From Euglena gracilis (taxonomy: Eukaryota; Euglenida; Euglenophyceae; Euglenales), in the NCBI GenBank assembly GCA_039621445.1, contig CP154956.1:78364474-78428473 (forward strand): a DNA stretch of 64,000 bases. Direction: 5' to 3'. Position numbers and translations under genes: made by a program. Below are positions 54,911-63,160 of this stretch, piece after piece (position 1 is the first letter of the stretch; each line of letters begins with the position of its first letter). The notes beneath the pieces were generated by a model. It saw only the letters and a list, made by a program, of their open reading frames with translations. It ran no database searches and was not told where the DNA came from.

Positions 54911-55043
54911 CTTCCTTTCGCGCTTTGGTTTTTTGCGAAATTTCCATTTTTTGCGAATTTTCTATTTTTTTTCGCAAAAAAAAAACCAGAAAAAATTGTC
55001 TGCGGAGTCCAAGTTACCCATCCCTGACGGTTACAGAAAAATT

Positions 55044-55126
55044 GTGGGCATAACCCGTATTCAGGCCGTGTAACGTGTCAAGGGCACCCTTGACCCGTTA
55101 CACGGCCTGAATATGGGTTATGCCCA
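55044..55126. repeat. Near-perfect 83-bp hairpin
   Basis: GTGGGCATAACCCGTATTCA, GGCCGTGTAACGTGTCAAGG pairs with the following CCTTGACCCGTTACACGG and CCTGAATATGGGTTATGCCC, leaving a loop of only a few bases. Two mismatches in about 40 bp. Confidence 0.85.
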
Positions 55127-55474
55127 CTATTTTTATGTAAAGTGGGGAAGCAAAGTATAAAAACCACAAGGGGAGGTAAGCAAGCGGCACACTTTCCCCG
55201 GTACGTTTCCGAGGAGGTCTGCAGGGGTGACAACGTGTTGCTGGTGTATTTCGCGGAGCGAAATAACCACAACAACAAGTAACAAGCCATCCACGAGGTT
55301 CACCGCGCGTTTCGTCATGGAGAAATGTGGAATGAAGGTCAAAGGGGTGACCATAGATTTCAGGGCAGGCATCTGTTTCTGACCACAGATTTTAGGGCAG
55401 GGACCAATTAATCGTTAATCGTCCGAGACACCCCGATTAATCGCGATTCATCGTTCGCCAACCCGAAACGATTA
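55127..55474. other. No gene recognised
   Basis: A minus-strand frame (55372-55133, AVNLVDGLLLVVVVISLREI) has one hydrophobic stretch but no other support. GACCAYAGATTT.AGGGCAGG occurs twice (55349, 55380) and again at 57909. ATTAATCG words at 55405-55450. Confidence 0.4.
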
Positions 55475-55713
55475 CCACCTCCCCCCCTAATTGACCCCCC
55501 CCCCTAATTGACCAAACGCCCCGGGGAAAAATTTTTTTTAACCCCCCCCCTAATTGACTGCCCAGGGGGATACCGTGCTGAAGCACACCCTAATTGACGG
55601 CACCCCCCCTCTAATTGACCAACCCCCCCCCCTAATTGAACCCCCCCCCTAATTGACCAAAAGGGGGGTCCCGTGGAGAGGTCCCACGGTCAATTAGGGG
55701 GGGGGGGAGGTGG
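55475..55713. mobile_element. TA-flanked element, CCACCTCCCC TIR
   Basis: CCACCTCCCCCCCTAATTGACC...GGTCAATTAGGGGG, GGGGAGGTGG, with TA at 55473-55474 and 55714-55715. Interior is a chain of CCCCCTAATTGACC words. Confidence 0.75.
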
Positions 55714-55734
55714 TAATTGGTACAACCCCACCCC

Positions 55735-56090
55735 CGTGACCCCCCCCCCGTGACCCCCCCCCGTGACCCTCCCGTGACCCGAATAAGGACCCTTTTCGGC
55801 GAAATTTTGTCGGGAAAAATATTGGCTGGCGATGCCTAATTTGATAAAATTCTGGGGCAGATTCCTAATTTTGAGGCGTAAATTTTTCAAATTTGGGCTT
55901 GGCGATTCCTAATTTGGAGTCAAAATCAGGTGTGGGGATTCCTAATTTGTGGAATTTTTCTCCAAAAATTCCTGCTCGATTCCTAATTTTGCCACCAAAA
56001 ATGTGGTGTTCCCCCCGTGACCCCCCCCGTGACCCCCCCGTGCCCCCCCCCCGTGACCCCCCCGTGACCCGAACCACCCTAGAAACTGGG
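55735..56090 (+). repeat. GATTCCTAATTTGG repeat copy
   Basis: Same order as 54640-54910. Ends GACCCGAACCACCCTAG. Confidence 0.8.
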
Positions 56091-56949
56091 GGGGCAGGGG
56101 GGGCGGCCGCTCCCCCGAGATTTTTTCGCCCCCCCGAGAATTCTTTGACTCAAAATTTCCCCCCGAAAAAAAGTTATCCTCTAAAAAATTTTTGCAGGTT
56201 GTGAAAAAATTCTTTCAGATTAACCCAACTTTTCATTGAACTTTCAGGTGGTTTTGCTGTTGGACATCGCTACCGTCTCGCCGCCCTTTGGGCGGCCAAA
56301 CAAGCCAAGAACTCATGGGTTGGAGGGGAAATGAGTCTTCGTTTTTTTTCAATTGGGGCGACGGCAGTACAGTTGGGGTTTTTTGGGACCCCCCCTGTAC
56401 ATTTGGGATTTCGGGACCCCCCCCCCCCTACGGGGGAAAAAATTGGAGGCCGAAAAAATTGATTGGGAAGAAATTGTGTACAGAAATCCTACCAATTTTT
56501 CCGGCCTTTTTTGAAAATCCTGCCTCAAAAATTTCAAAATCACCCTTTTTCCAGTCATCTTGCAAACAAAACCTGCCAATTTTTTCCGGGCCGTTTTCAG
56601 GTTTGGCGCCAATTTTTTTCGGCTTCCAATTTTGTCGATTCTAATTTTATCTAGCTTCAATTCCCTCCCCCCCCCCCCGGTAGTGCCGACCCCCCCGAGA
56701 CAGATGAAAATTTTGACACCAAAAATGGCCTTTTTAGACCAAAAAAAGGCTTTAAATTTTTTTCCGGCGCCTTTGGCGCCGGTTTTTGGCCGATTTTTGA
56801 GGGGGGGTTGGCAGTACAGTTGGGACCCCAGGACCCCCCCCCCCCCGTGTTGAGACAGTACAGCAAAAAGTGCCAAAAAATGCAAAAAAAACTGACCTCG
56901 GGACCCCCCCTCCCCCTGCCAACACTCCATTTGGGGTTGTTGTTGTGAA
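56091..56949. other. No gene; contains CCGCCCTTTGGGCGG and GGCGCCTTTGGCGCC hairpins
   Basis: CTACCGTCTCGCCGCCCTTT at 56270 and CCGGCGCCTTTGGCGCCGG at 56764-56782. Open frames are short and C-rich. Confidence 0.5.
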
Positions 56950-57640
56950 TATCTCCACCGCCGTCTCGCCCTTTGGTGGAAACACGAAACACATGTATCT
57001 TGACTAGGCTTCTAACGTTCAATATTTTAAAAGAGCAAACCATTTCTTTTGACAAATTTTGCTCTTTTTGGGGAGGAATACCCTCACCCCCCCCTCACAG
57101 TGTCCCCCGTTCAAAGTAGCCAAAAAGTTTTGGCAAATTTTGGTTTACCCCCCCTCAAAGTGGCCATTTTGCTTCGGCGCCAAAGGCGCCGAAGGCCAAA
57201 ATTTGACCCCCCCCCCCAAAGTGTCCCCCCTCCCAAAGTGGCCATTTTGGGGTCCCACAAAACCCAGAGGGTGGCCACTTGGGGGGGGGGTATTTTTGGG
57301 AAATTGCACTACCGTCCAACCGCCCTTCGGGCGGCAATATATTTTTTGTTCCATACAAAATGGCCCGGAGGGGGCGGGTGTTGGGAGGCAACCTCTTTTT
57401 TCGCATTTTGCACTCGTTTGAAGTCCCAAAACACAAAAGGCAACACCGTCTTGCTGCCCGTTGGCAGCTTGAAAGCTTTCAATCAAATTGTGATGGTGTC
57501 AAAATGTCAAATTGTCATGATGTCAAAAAATTGCCACATTTTCTTTGTCACGTTCAATGCCTTCTTTCAAAAAATTGCTACCGTCTCGCCACCCTTCGGG
57601 CGGCAAAAAGAAAACAACACATACAAACAGGGGTTGGTAA
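56950..57640 (+). repeat. Left arm of a large inverted repeat with CCGTCTCGCC hairpins
   Basis: Pairs with 58735-59335. Matching blocks: GGCTTCTAACRTTCAA, TTTTTGGRAAATTGCA.TACCG, GCCGCCCTTCGGGCGG and TTGTCACGTT.A.TGCC.TCTTTCAA. A 210-bp TA element sits in this arm at 57081-57290. Confidence 0.7.
57081..57290. mobile_element. TA-flanked element, CTCAAAGTGGCCA family, copy 2
   Basis: TA at 57079-57080 and 57291-57292. Contains TTCGGCGCCAAAGGCGCCGAAGG. The opposite arm (near 59245) lacks it, giving an empty site within the window. Confidence 0.8.
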
Positions 57641-57955
57641 CAGGGGTTTTTTCAGTCGTGGACCCGGGGGGGAGGGGCGGTGGGATGGGTGGGTCCGGCC
57701 GACCCCCCCCCCGGGGGGGGCCTAGGGGGGAGTGGGATATACTTTTCGGTGCCGAAAATTTTTGAAAAAGTGCTATTTTTGGAATTTTTCTGTTTATGGC
57801 TGGCGCTAACTTCGCTTCTGGCCCAGGTTCTCGCCCCCCCCCCCCCGAGAAAAATTGTTTCTACACCGATGGACATTTTTCGCGTTTTTCTACAAATGCT
57901 TGAGTCATGACCACAAATTTCAGGGCAGGCATTTGGCGGGCTCTAAAAAAGGCTT
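57641..57955. other. No gene recognised
   Basis: GC hairpin block (GGGTCCGGCCGACCCCCCCC, 57690-57745) and a GACCACAAATTTCAGGGCAGG word at 57909. Confidence 0.5.
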
Positions 57956-57959
57956 TAAA

Positions 57960-58290
57960 CAAATTGTGCCCAAGCCCGGATTTCAGCTTGAAACCGGGTT
58001 CAGGGGGCCCCCTTTGGGGGCCCCCTTTCTGAACCCGGTTTCTGTGACAAGAACTGTGTTTGGGCCAAGTGTTAGGGGGGGCCTGGGGGCGGGGACCGCG
58101 GTGCCGAAAGCGCCGTGGTCGCCCCCAGGCCCCCCTAAAACCCCAGACTTTTCTATGCACAAAATTGTGGCTAAGCCCGGATTTCAGCCTGAAACCGTGT
58201 TTGGGCGAAGATTTAAGACTTTTAAAGTCTCAAAATCGGCCCAAACACGGTTTCAGCTTGAAATCCGGGCTTAGCCACAATTTTGTGCAT
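57960..58290. repeat. Chain of three hairpins (fold-back element)
   Basis: Hairpin 1: AAACCGGGTTCAGGGGGCCC and its inverse. Hairpin 2: TTAGGGGGGCCTGGGGGCGG to CCCCCAGGCCCCCCTAA. Hairpin 3: CTATGCACAAAATTGTGGCT to its inverse at 58290. Outer ends share AAATTGTG..YAAGCCCGGATTTC. Related to 49598-49783. Confidence 0.8.
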
Positions 58291-58379
58291 AGAAGACTTA
58301 TCAAAAATGACATTTTCGCCATTTTCGACCAAAAATTGCTCTTTTGTGGTGAATTTCAAGTGGGGGTGTACCCCCCCCA

Positions 58380-58615
58380 CGACCCCCCCCCCCCCGACCC
58401 ACACATGGAGGGTTTCCGCATCCCAATTGGAGCCACCTAATTAGGAATTGGCACCCAAATTAGGAATCAAAATTGCCAAGAATGTGTCATAAATTCCTAA
58501 TTGGATCTATTTCTGGACCCAAAAGTTCTAAGGTCACATGTGATGTTGTATGTGAGGTCACACCGGTCACACGTGACCCGTCAAAGCTGCCATATTCCCC
58601 CCGCGACCCCCCCCC
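58380..58615 (+). repeat. TTAGGAATT / TCCTAATTGG repeat copy, uninterrupted
   Basis: AGGGTTTCCGCATCCCAATTGG to GTCACACGTGACCCGTCAAA and CCGCGACCC. It is the empty-site reference for the element at 50706-51078. Confidence 0.8.
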
Positions 58616-58734
58616 AACCCCCTTCGGTGTAGGAACAGTTTTTTACCGGGGGAGGGAGGGCGAGCCAAAAAATTTTTTTTCGGTGGGAAGCACAAATTGG
58701 CAAGCCTGCCTAGTGGTGTAGAAACAATTTTTTC

Positions 58735-59335
58735 TGGGGGGGGGGCGAGATCCTTGACAAGACTAAGTGTTTTTTTTTCGTTGCCAAAGGGCGGCGAGAC
58801 AGTAGCGCTTTTTTTGTTGAAAGATGGCACTAAACGTGACAAAAAAATGTTGCAATTTTTTGGGGGGTATTTGCCCGTCCCCGACACCCGCGTCCCCCTC
58901 GCGTCCCGTATTTTTTTTCGTCTACAAAAGGAAAAACACACACCAATTTCAGAGGCGTCAAAGAAAACGTGTGGGGGCCACATTTTCCCCCCGCATCCCC
59001 CCCCGCCCATCCCAAACCACCCCCTTGACTCCATGGCACAAATCCATCACACTTTGGAAGCTTTCAAGCCGCCAACGGGTGGCAAGACGGTGATGCCTTT
59101 TGGTATTTCAAACGGGTGCAGAATGCGAACAAGGAGACGGTAATGAGGTTTCCTCCCAAATCCCGCCCTCTCCGAGCCATTTTGCGTGGAGCAAAAAACC
59201 AATTGCCCGAAGGGCGGCTGGACGGTAATGCAATTTTCCAAAAACCTTCCCCAAAAGGAGCCAAATTTGTTAGTAGAAATGGTGTGCTCTTCAGAAATTT
59301 GAATGTTAGAAGCCAAGTCAATTTTAAGGGCTTCA
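58735..59335 (-). repeat. Right arm of the large inverted repeat
   Basis: Inverted counterpart of 56950-57640. About 58860-59040 is extra sequence not matched in the left arm. Confidence 0.7.
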
Positions 59336-59439
59336 ATTCCGGACATTTTGATTCCACCATTTTGAGAAAATTTGAAAAAAGTGATTTTGACCCCCGAAAA
59401 GGACTTTCAAACTAACCTGGGAGCCAAAATTTTTGTTCA

Positions 59440-59860
59440 GTTTTGTTCGGGCCATTTTGTACACTTTTTCCACTGTCCGACTTAGCTGTTTTGGGCCAAA
59501 AAAAATCAAAAAAAATCGAAATTTCTTTTGCCCAGAGGCATGTTTTTAGGCCTCCCGGACCCCAACAAAGGCCTCCTGGACCCCAACAAAGTGTTTTCGA
59601 GCCGAAAAAGAGCGTTTTTCGACCCGCCAGCGCCCCGTTTTGGGCCCGAAATCAATGGACTTAAAGTGATTTTCCGGTCAAAAAAGTCGAAAAAAATCGA
59701 AAATTTTTTTTAGCCCGAATCAATGTTTTTTTGGCCTCCCGTACCCGGAAAACCTTTTTCTGAACCCATAATGAGTGTTTTTCGACCCGCCAGCGCCTCG
59801 TTTGGACCGCCAACCCATTGACTTTGGGTCAAAAATGGTCAAAAAAGTCGAGAGAAATCC
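59440..59860 (-). repeat. 165-bp repeat, two or more inverted units
   Basis: Inverted units with CCCGTTTTGGGCC, TTTTTCGACCCGCCAGCGCC and CCAACCCATTGACTTTGGGTC. A short GGCCTCCYGGACCCCAACAAA tandem lies at 59551-59591. Confidence 0.85.
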
Positions 59861-60089
59861 ATTAAAACAGGTATGGGGTGTTTGGGGGGGTTAACATTTC
59901 ATATAACGGGTGTATGGGGGTTTTCATTTCATTAATTTTCAGAAATTACCGTAAAATCACTGGAAACCACCGTAAAATTGCAAGAGTGTAATTTGCAAAT
60001 TATACATTACGCGGAATTTCCAATGCTAGTCCTTTCGGCCTTCCATGACATGTAGGTCCCATTAAGAGCTCAGCACTATTCTATATCGA
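59861..60089. other. No gene; GAGCTCAGCACTATTC motif at 60066
   Basis: The motif also flanks the 165-bp repeats at 31645 and 37665, suggesting that it marks an end of that larger repeat. Confidence 0.5.
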
Positions 60090-60210
60090 GAACTGTGTCC
60101 CAAACGCCGGTTCGGGCGTGAAACCTATGCCTGGGACGCCGGTTCGGGCTACCGCCCGATCCGGCGTCCCAGGCACAGGTTTCACGCCCGAACCGGCGTT
60201 TGGGACACAG
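60090..60210. repeat. Long hairpin with GAACCGGCGT arms
   Basis: AACTGTGTCCCAAACGCCGG, TTCGGGCGTGAAACCT and GCCTGGGACGCCGG pair with the inverse sequences up to 60210, with a few-base loop near 60150. Confidence 0.85.
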
Positions 60211-60295
60211 TTTTTGAAACCGTGTGTCGGGGGCTCTGGTTTCACGCCCGTCTGGCGACGCACGGTCATGAAATGCTATTCTTAACAGGTTTTTC

Positions 60296-60763
60296 TTGAT
60301 GTACGCCGACCAGGTCACTACCGTATGCACCAATGCGCTGGCCCAACCCCCCACACCAGCAGAATTTTTGGCTGGTCTTGAGGCTGCCGCCGCACCTCGG
60401 GAAACTCCAGCAGCCCACTCACTTTTGTTTGGGGATACGTTTGTCAACAGTTGTCCTCGTGGTGGTCTTGCAAAAGGTAAAATGGTGGCGCTTTCAGCTG
60501 CCCGGGATTTCCAAAAAGTTTGCGAGCTGCGTGGGGCAACGTTTGACAAACTGGACGACTGGCTCTTGGCATTTGCTTTTTGGACGGTAAAGGTCACGCG
60601 CCTTTTTGATCACGGTGACGAGAAGCAGCAGGCAGCCGCCGTCCAACGCAAAGAAATTTGTGCCAATGCCAAGGTCCAGGATCGGTCCTGGTATCCCTCC
60701 ACGTTGACCACCATGGTCCGATCACCGGGGCCCCGAACCCCTTCCGCACCGCGATTGCGGTGA
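60296..60763 (+). CDS. Hypothetical protein in the PHD element
   Basis: 156 codons from ATG 60296. Ala-rich N-terminal part (FLAGLEAAAAPRETPAAHSL), then FDKLDDWLLAFAFWTVKVTR and FDHGDEKQQAAAVQRKEICA, which look helical. No family recognised. The PHD-like frame begins just before its stop, in the next frame, so the two may be one spliced or frameshifted protein. Confidence 0.4.
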   Translation: MMYADQVTTVCTNALAQPPTPAEFLAGLEAAAAPRETPAAHSLLFGDTFVNSCPRGGLAKGKMVALSAARDFQKVCELRGATFDKLDDWLLAFAFWTVKVTRLFDHGDEKQQAAAVQRKEICANAKVQDRSWYPSTLTTMVRSPGPRTPSAPRLR

Positions 60764-60912
60764 ACTGCGACCAGCCGAAGGAGGTCAAATCCGAGGACGC
60801 TGGCGACGCGTGCGTGGCGGCAAGCGTAAAGTACTTTGCGACGTCTGCCACCTGCCGTGGCATTTTGTTTGTGCGGGTTTGGTGATCCCCCCCCGTTACG
60901 GCTCCTGGGTGT
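60750..60912 (+). CDS. PHD-finger-like C-terminal segment
   Basis: The peptide CDVCHLPWHFVCAGL then YGSWVCPDCK has the second half of a PHD zinc finger: C-x2-C-x4-H-x2-C, a Trp two residues before the last Cys pair, then C-x2-C. Upstream the first Cys pair is incomplete: one DCGELRP Cys is visible. A TAA stop follows the final Lys, although GTAAGTAAG at the same spot could be a splice donor. PHD fingers bind histone H3 tails, and some transposons carry one. It probably continues the 60296 protein in another frame. Confidence 0.55.
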
Positions 60913-61213
60913 GCCCTGATTGTAAGTAAGTGACCGTTCCGTGTCCTTGTCGGCATAACGTTTGCCCTCGTTTATCGTTGCGGCTGTGGTACTGTGCTGT
61001 TTGACTAGCAATCCTCTCCGATATCCCTGTTAAATTGTTGTTGCCGTTTCTTTCGCAACTCAGACTCGCAACTCACACCGATTTTCACCTCGCTTCAAGC
61101 TTTGGTTCCGTTGCCCAGTTGATTCAGTCCCACACACCGGTTTCCTGCCCGAACCGGCGTCCCAGACGCCGGTTCGGGCATGAAACCAAAGCCCCCATAC
61201 ACGGTTTCAAAAC

Positions 61214-62639
61214 ATAGTATTTGTAAGTGGCAAATTCCTGATGAATCCAATTTTTTGAACTTTTTTGAATCCTGAATCGGGTTCAGAGTGGGGTCGCGGG
61301 GGCTCGCGGGGGAAACACCCCCATGGGGGGATCTCTCAATTTTGGGGGCTATGGGTCCAGCCCTCAAAAAACCCATTTGGGATTTGCAACATGAACCAAC
61401 CCACTATAATGCACAAAAGCCTTTTGGTCTTACTGTAATGTATTCTCAAGGAGGACAAAAAAACAGAGACAACGCCCAATTTAGCACATCTCATAAAGGA
61501 TGGGCTTTTCTTCTCGCCGGGCGGCCATTCTCAATAATGGGGGGGGTCCAAAAATTCTCCCCAGGCATTTTCTCAATTATGGAGGGATCAGTTATGGAGG
61601 GGGGGGGTGTTACTCAAAATATCAACAAATTTGACGTTTTAGAACCCAAATGTCCAAAAAAAAATCCAGAAAATGGCCAAACTCGCATTTTAAGGGCATG
61701 TTTAAAACCAATCCACTTGCAAGATTTTTGTCCAAGGTAAGGAAATCTAGTTCAGCCCATGGTTGCCAGCTTGATTTTTTTTTTGGACGCTGCCGAAATC
61801 CCGGGCGCCCCCCCCCCCCCGACCCCCACTTTCTACACCCCTGCTGACCCCCCCCCTGGGCGACACCCCCCGCGACCCGTGCACCACCGTGAAGGTCACC
61901 GTTGGGTTCGGCAGAGGAGGGGGGGGAAGGGGGTTACTAAAGGAAGGGGGGTTATTCTTTTTTTTAATGTGTTTTGGGTGTTCCCCCCCCCAAAAAACAC
62001 GTTTTTTTAAAAAAAAACAAAAAAAAACGGCAACTATGGTACAGCCTCTGAACCCCCTGAACTGGTCGATCCAATTACCAGGGGGTCCAATTGAAGAAAC
62101 TCGTTATGAAACACCTTAACCATACTTCGAAAAAAAAAAACTGCCAAAAATGTTCAAAAACATCCAAAATGCAAAAAAATGCAATTTTATGACTTTTTTT
62201 CATTTTTTTGTGCAAGGAAGTTTTTGGAAGAAAGGACCCAAAACTTGCAAGAAATGATTGAAAATATGCATTAAATTTTTTTTTGTGCAAAACCTTGTGG
62301 GTGTTTTTTTTTTTAAATGACATTGTTAAAATTAAAAAGAAACAAAAAACACGGACAAGAATTTTTTTGTCATCCCCCAACCTTTTGCCCAACACAAAGG
62401 AGTTCAAACTTGAAAGCAACGATTGAAATGGGGTGAAACAAATTCCACACACCCAAGGATGTACACCAGCAGAGATATCTTGGCCCAAATATAATGCCCA
62501 AACTTTTGGCGTCAGTCGTGAAAGCATTGGAAGAACTTTGGAGATAAATGGGCACCCAAGCATACATACTTGGACAATTGTTGGGTCCCCCAAAAAAACG
62601 CCAGATGGTCTTGAAAAAAGTGAAAAAGCCGATGTGGTT
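61214..62639. other. No gene; poly-C/G blocks and AT-rich stretch
   Basis: Includes a GTTTTTTTAAAAAAAAAC-type element end near 62010 and an AT-rich, T-run region at 62120-62360. Short frames only. Confidence 0.5.
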
Positions 62640-63160
62640 GACGAAAAACGGCCGTATCTCGTGCTAGGTGGTGAGCTGTGTGGAAACCAAAATACCAGTA
62701 GATAGAGCGTTCCATGGAGGTTCGGCAGCCACCCCCCCCCCCCGGTGGTCGGACCCCCTCGGCATGGCAAAATGGGGACCCCTCCCCCTGGTCAACCAAC
62801 CCCCTCGGCACGGCATACCGAACCATACCAATAAATTTTCCTTTGGGAAATTCCGGCTGTCCGCCACGGTGGACCCGGACTGACCCCTCGGCACGGCAAA
62901 ATGGGGACCCCCCCCCCATGGTGGCCGAGGGTCCTCGTCAAACGTAAACGTGCCAAACCTCCAAGGGCTTCAATTTAGGTCTCCGGACATTTCCTTTGAT
63001 TTTGCATCATTTTCGAGAAATTTTGAAAACATCGATTTTTGGCCCCGAAATGGCAGAGTCCAAAGGGGGGGGGGGCTTATCTAGGGGGCGGTCCAATCCT
63101 ACCCAGTTTGGACCCCTTCACGCGTGAACAACTCGGGCTTGGGGGAGCTGGGGTCATAGG
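62640..63160 (+). repeat. ACGGCCGTATCTCG repeat copy, split by an element
   Basis: 62648-62713 and 62963-63160 together match 33470-33640 and 33840-33930. The break is at GCGTTCC/AAGGGC. Confidence 0.85.
62716..62962. mobile_element. Miniature element with GGAGGTTCGGCA inverted ends, copy 2
   Basis: GGAGGTTCGGCAGCC to GTGCCAAACCTCC. The intact host word GCGTTCCAAGGGCTTC at about 33532 gives the empty site, and a CC or CCA duplication is possible. Confidence 0.9.

Larger units (their letters stand above)
52253..55026. mobile_element. hAT-like element, TSD ACGGTTAC, 2.77 kb
   Basis: CAGGGTTGGG at the left and CCCATCCCTG at the right (one mismatch in the TIR), with the perfect 8-bp duplication ACGGTTAC at 52245-52252 and 55027-55034. 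At least two other elements lie inside (52843-53109, 53148-54569). Open frames at 52360-52830 on both strands have no motif I recognise. Confidence 0.65.
60211..61213 (+). mobile_element. TIR element of about 1 kb with a PHD-finger frame
   Basis: Inverted ends of about 38 bp: TTTTTGAAACCGTGTGTCGG, GGGCTCTGGTTTCACGCCCG at the left; the inverse at 61174-61213 differs at about four positions. Interior composition is even, unlike the surrounding GC-run DNA, and is largely coding-like. Transposase class not recognised. Confidence 0.5.

Noticed and set aside
55133-55372. Small membrane protein on the minus strand
   Set aside because: One hydrophobic stretch, no start context, splice or homology support.
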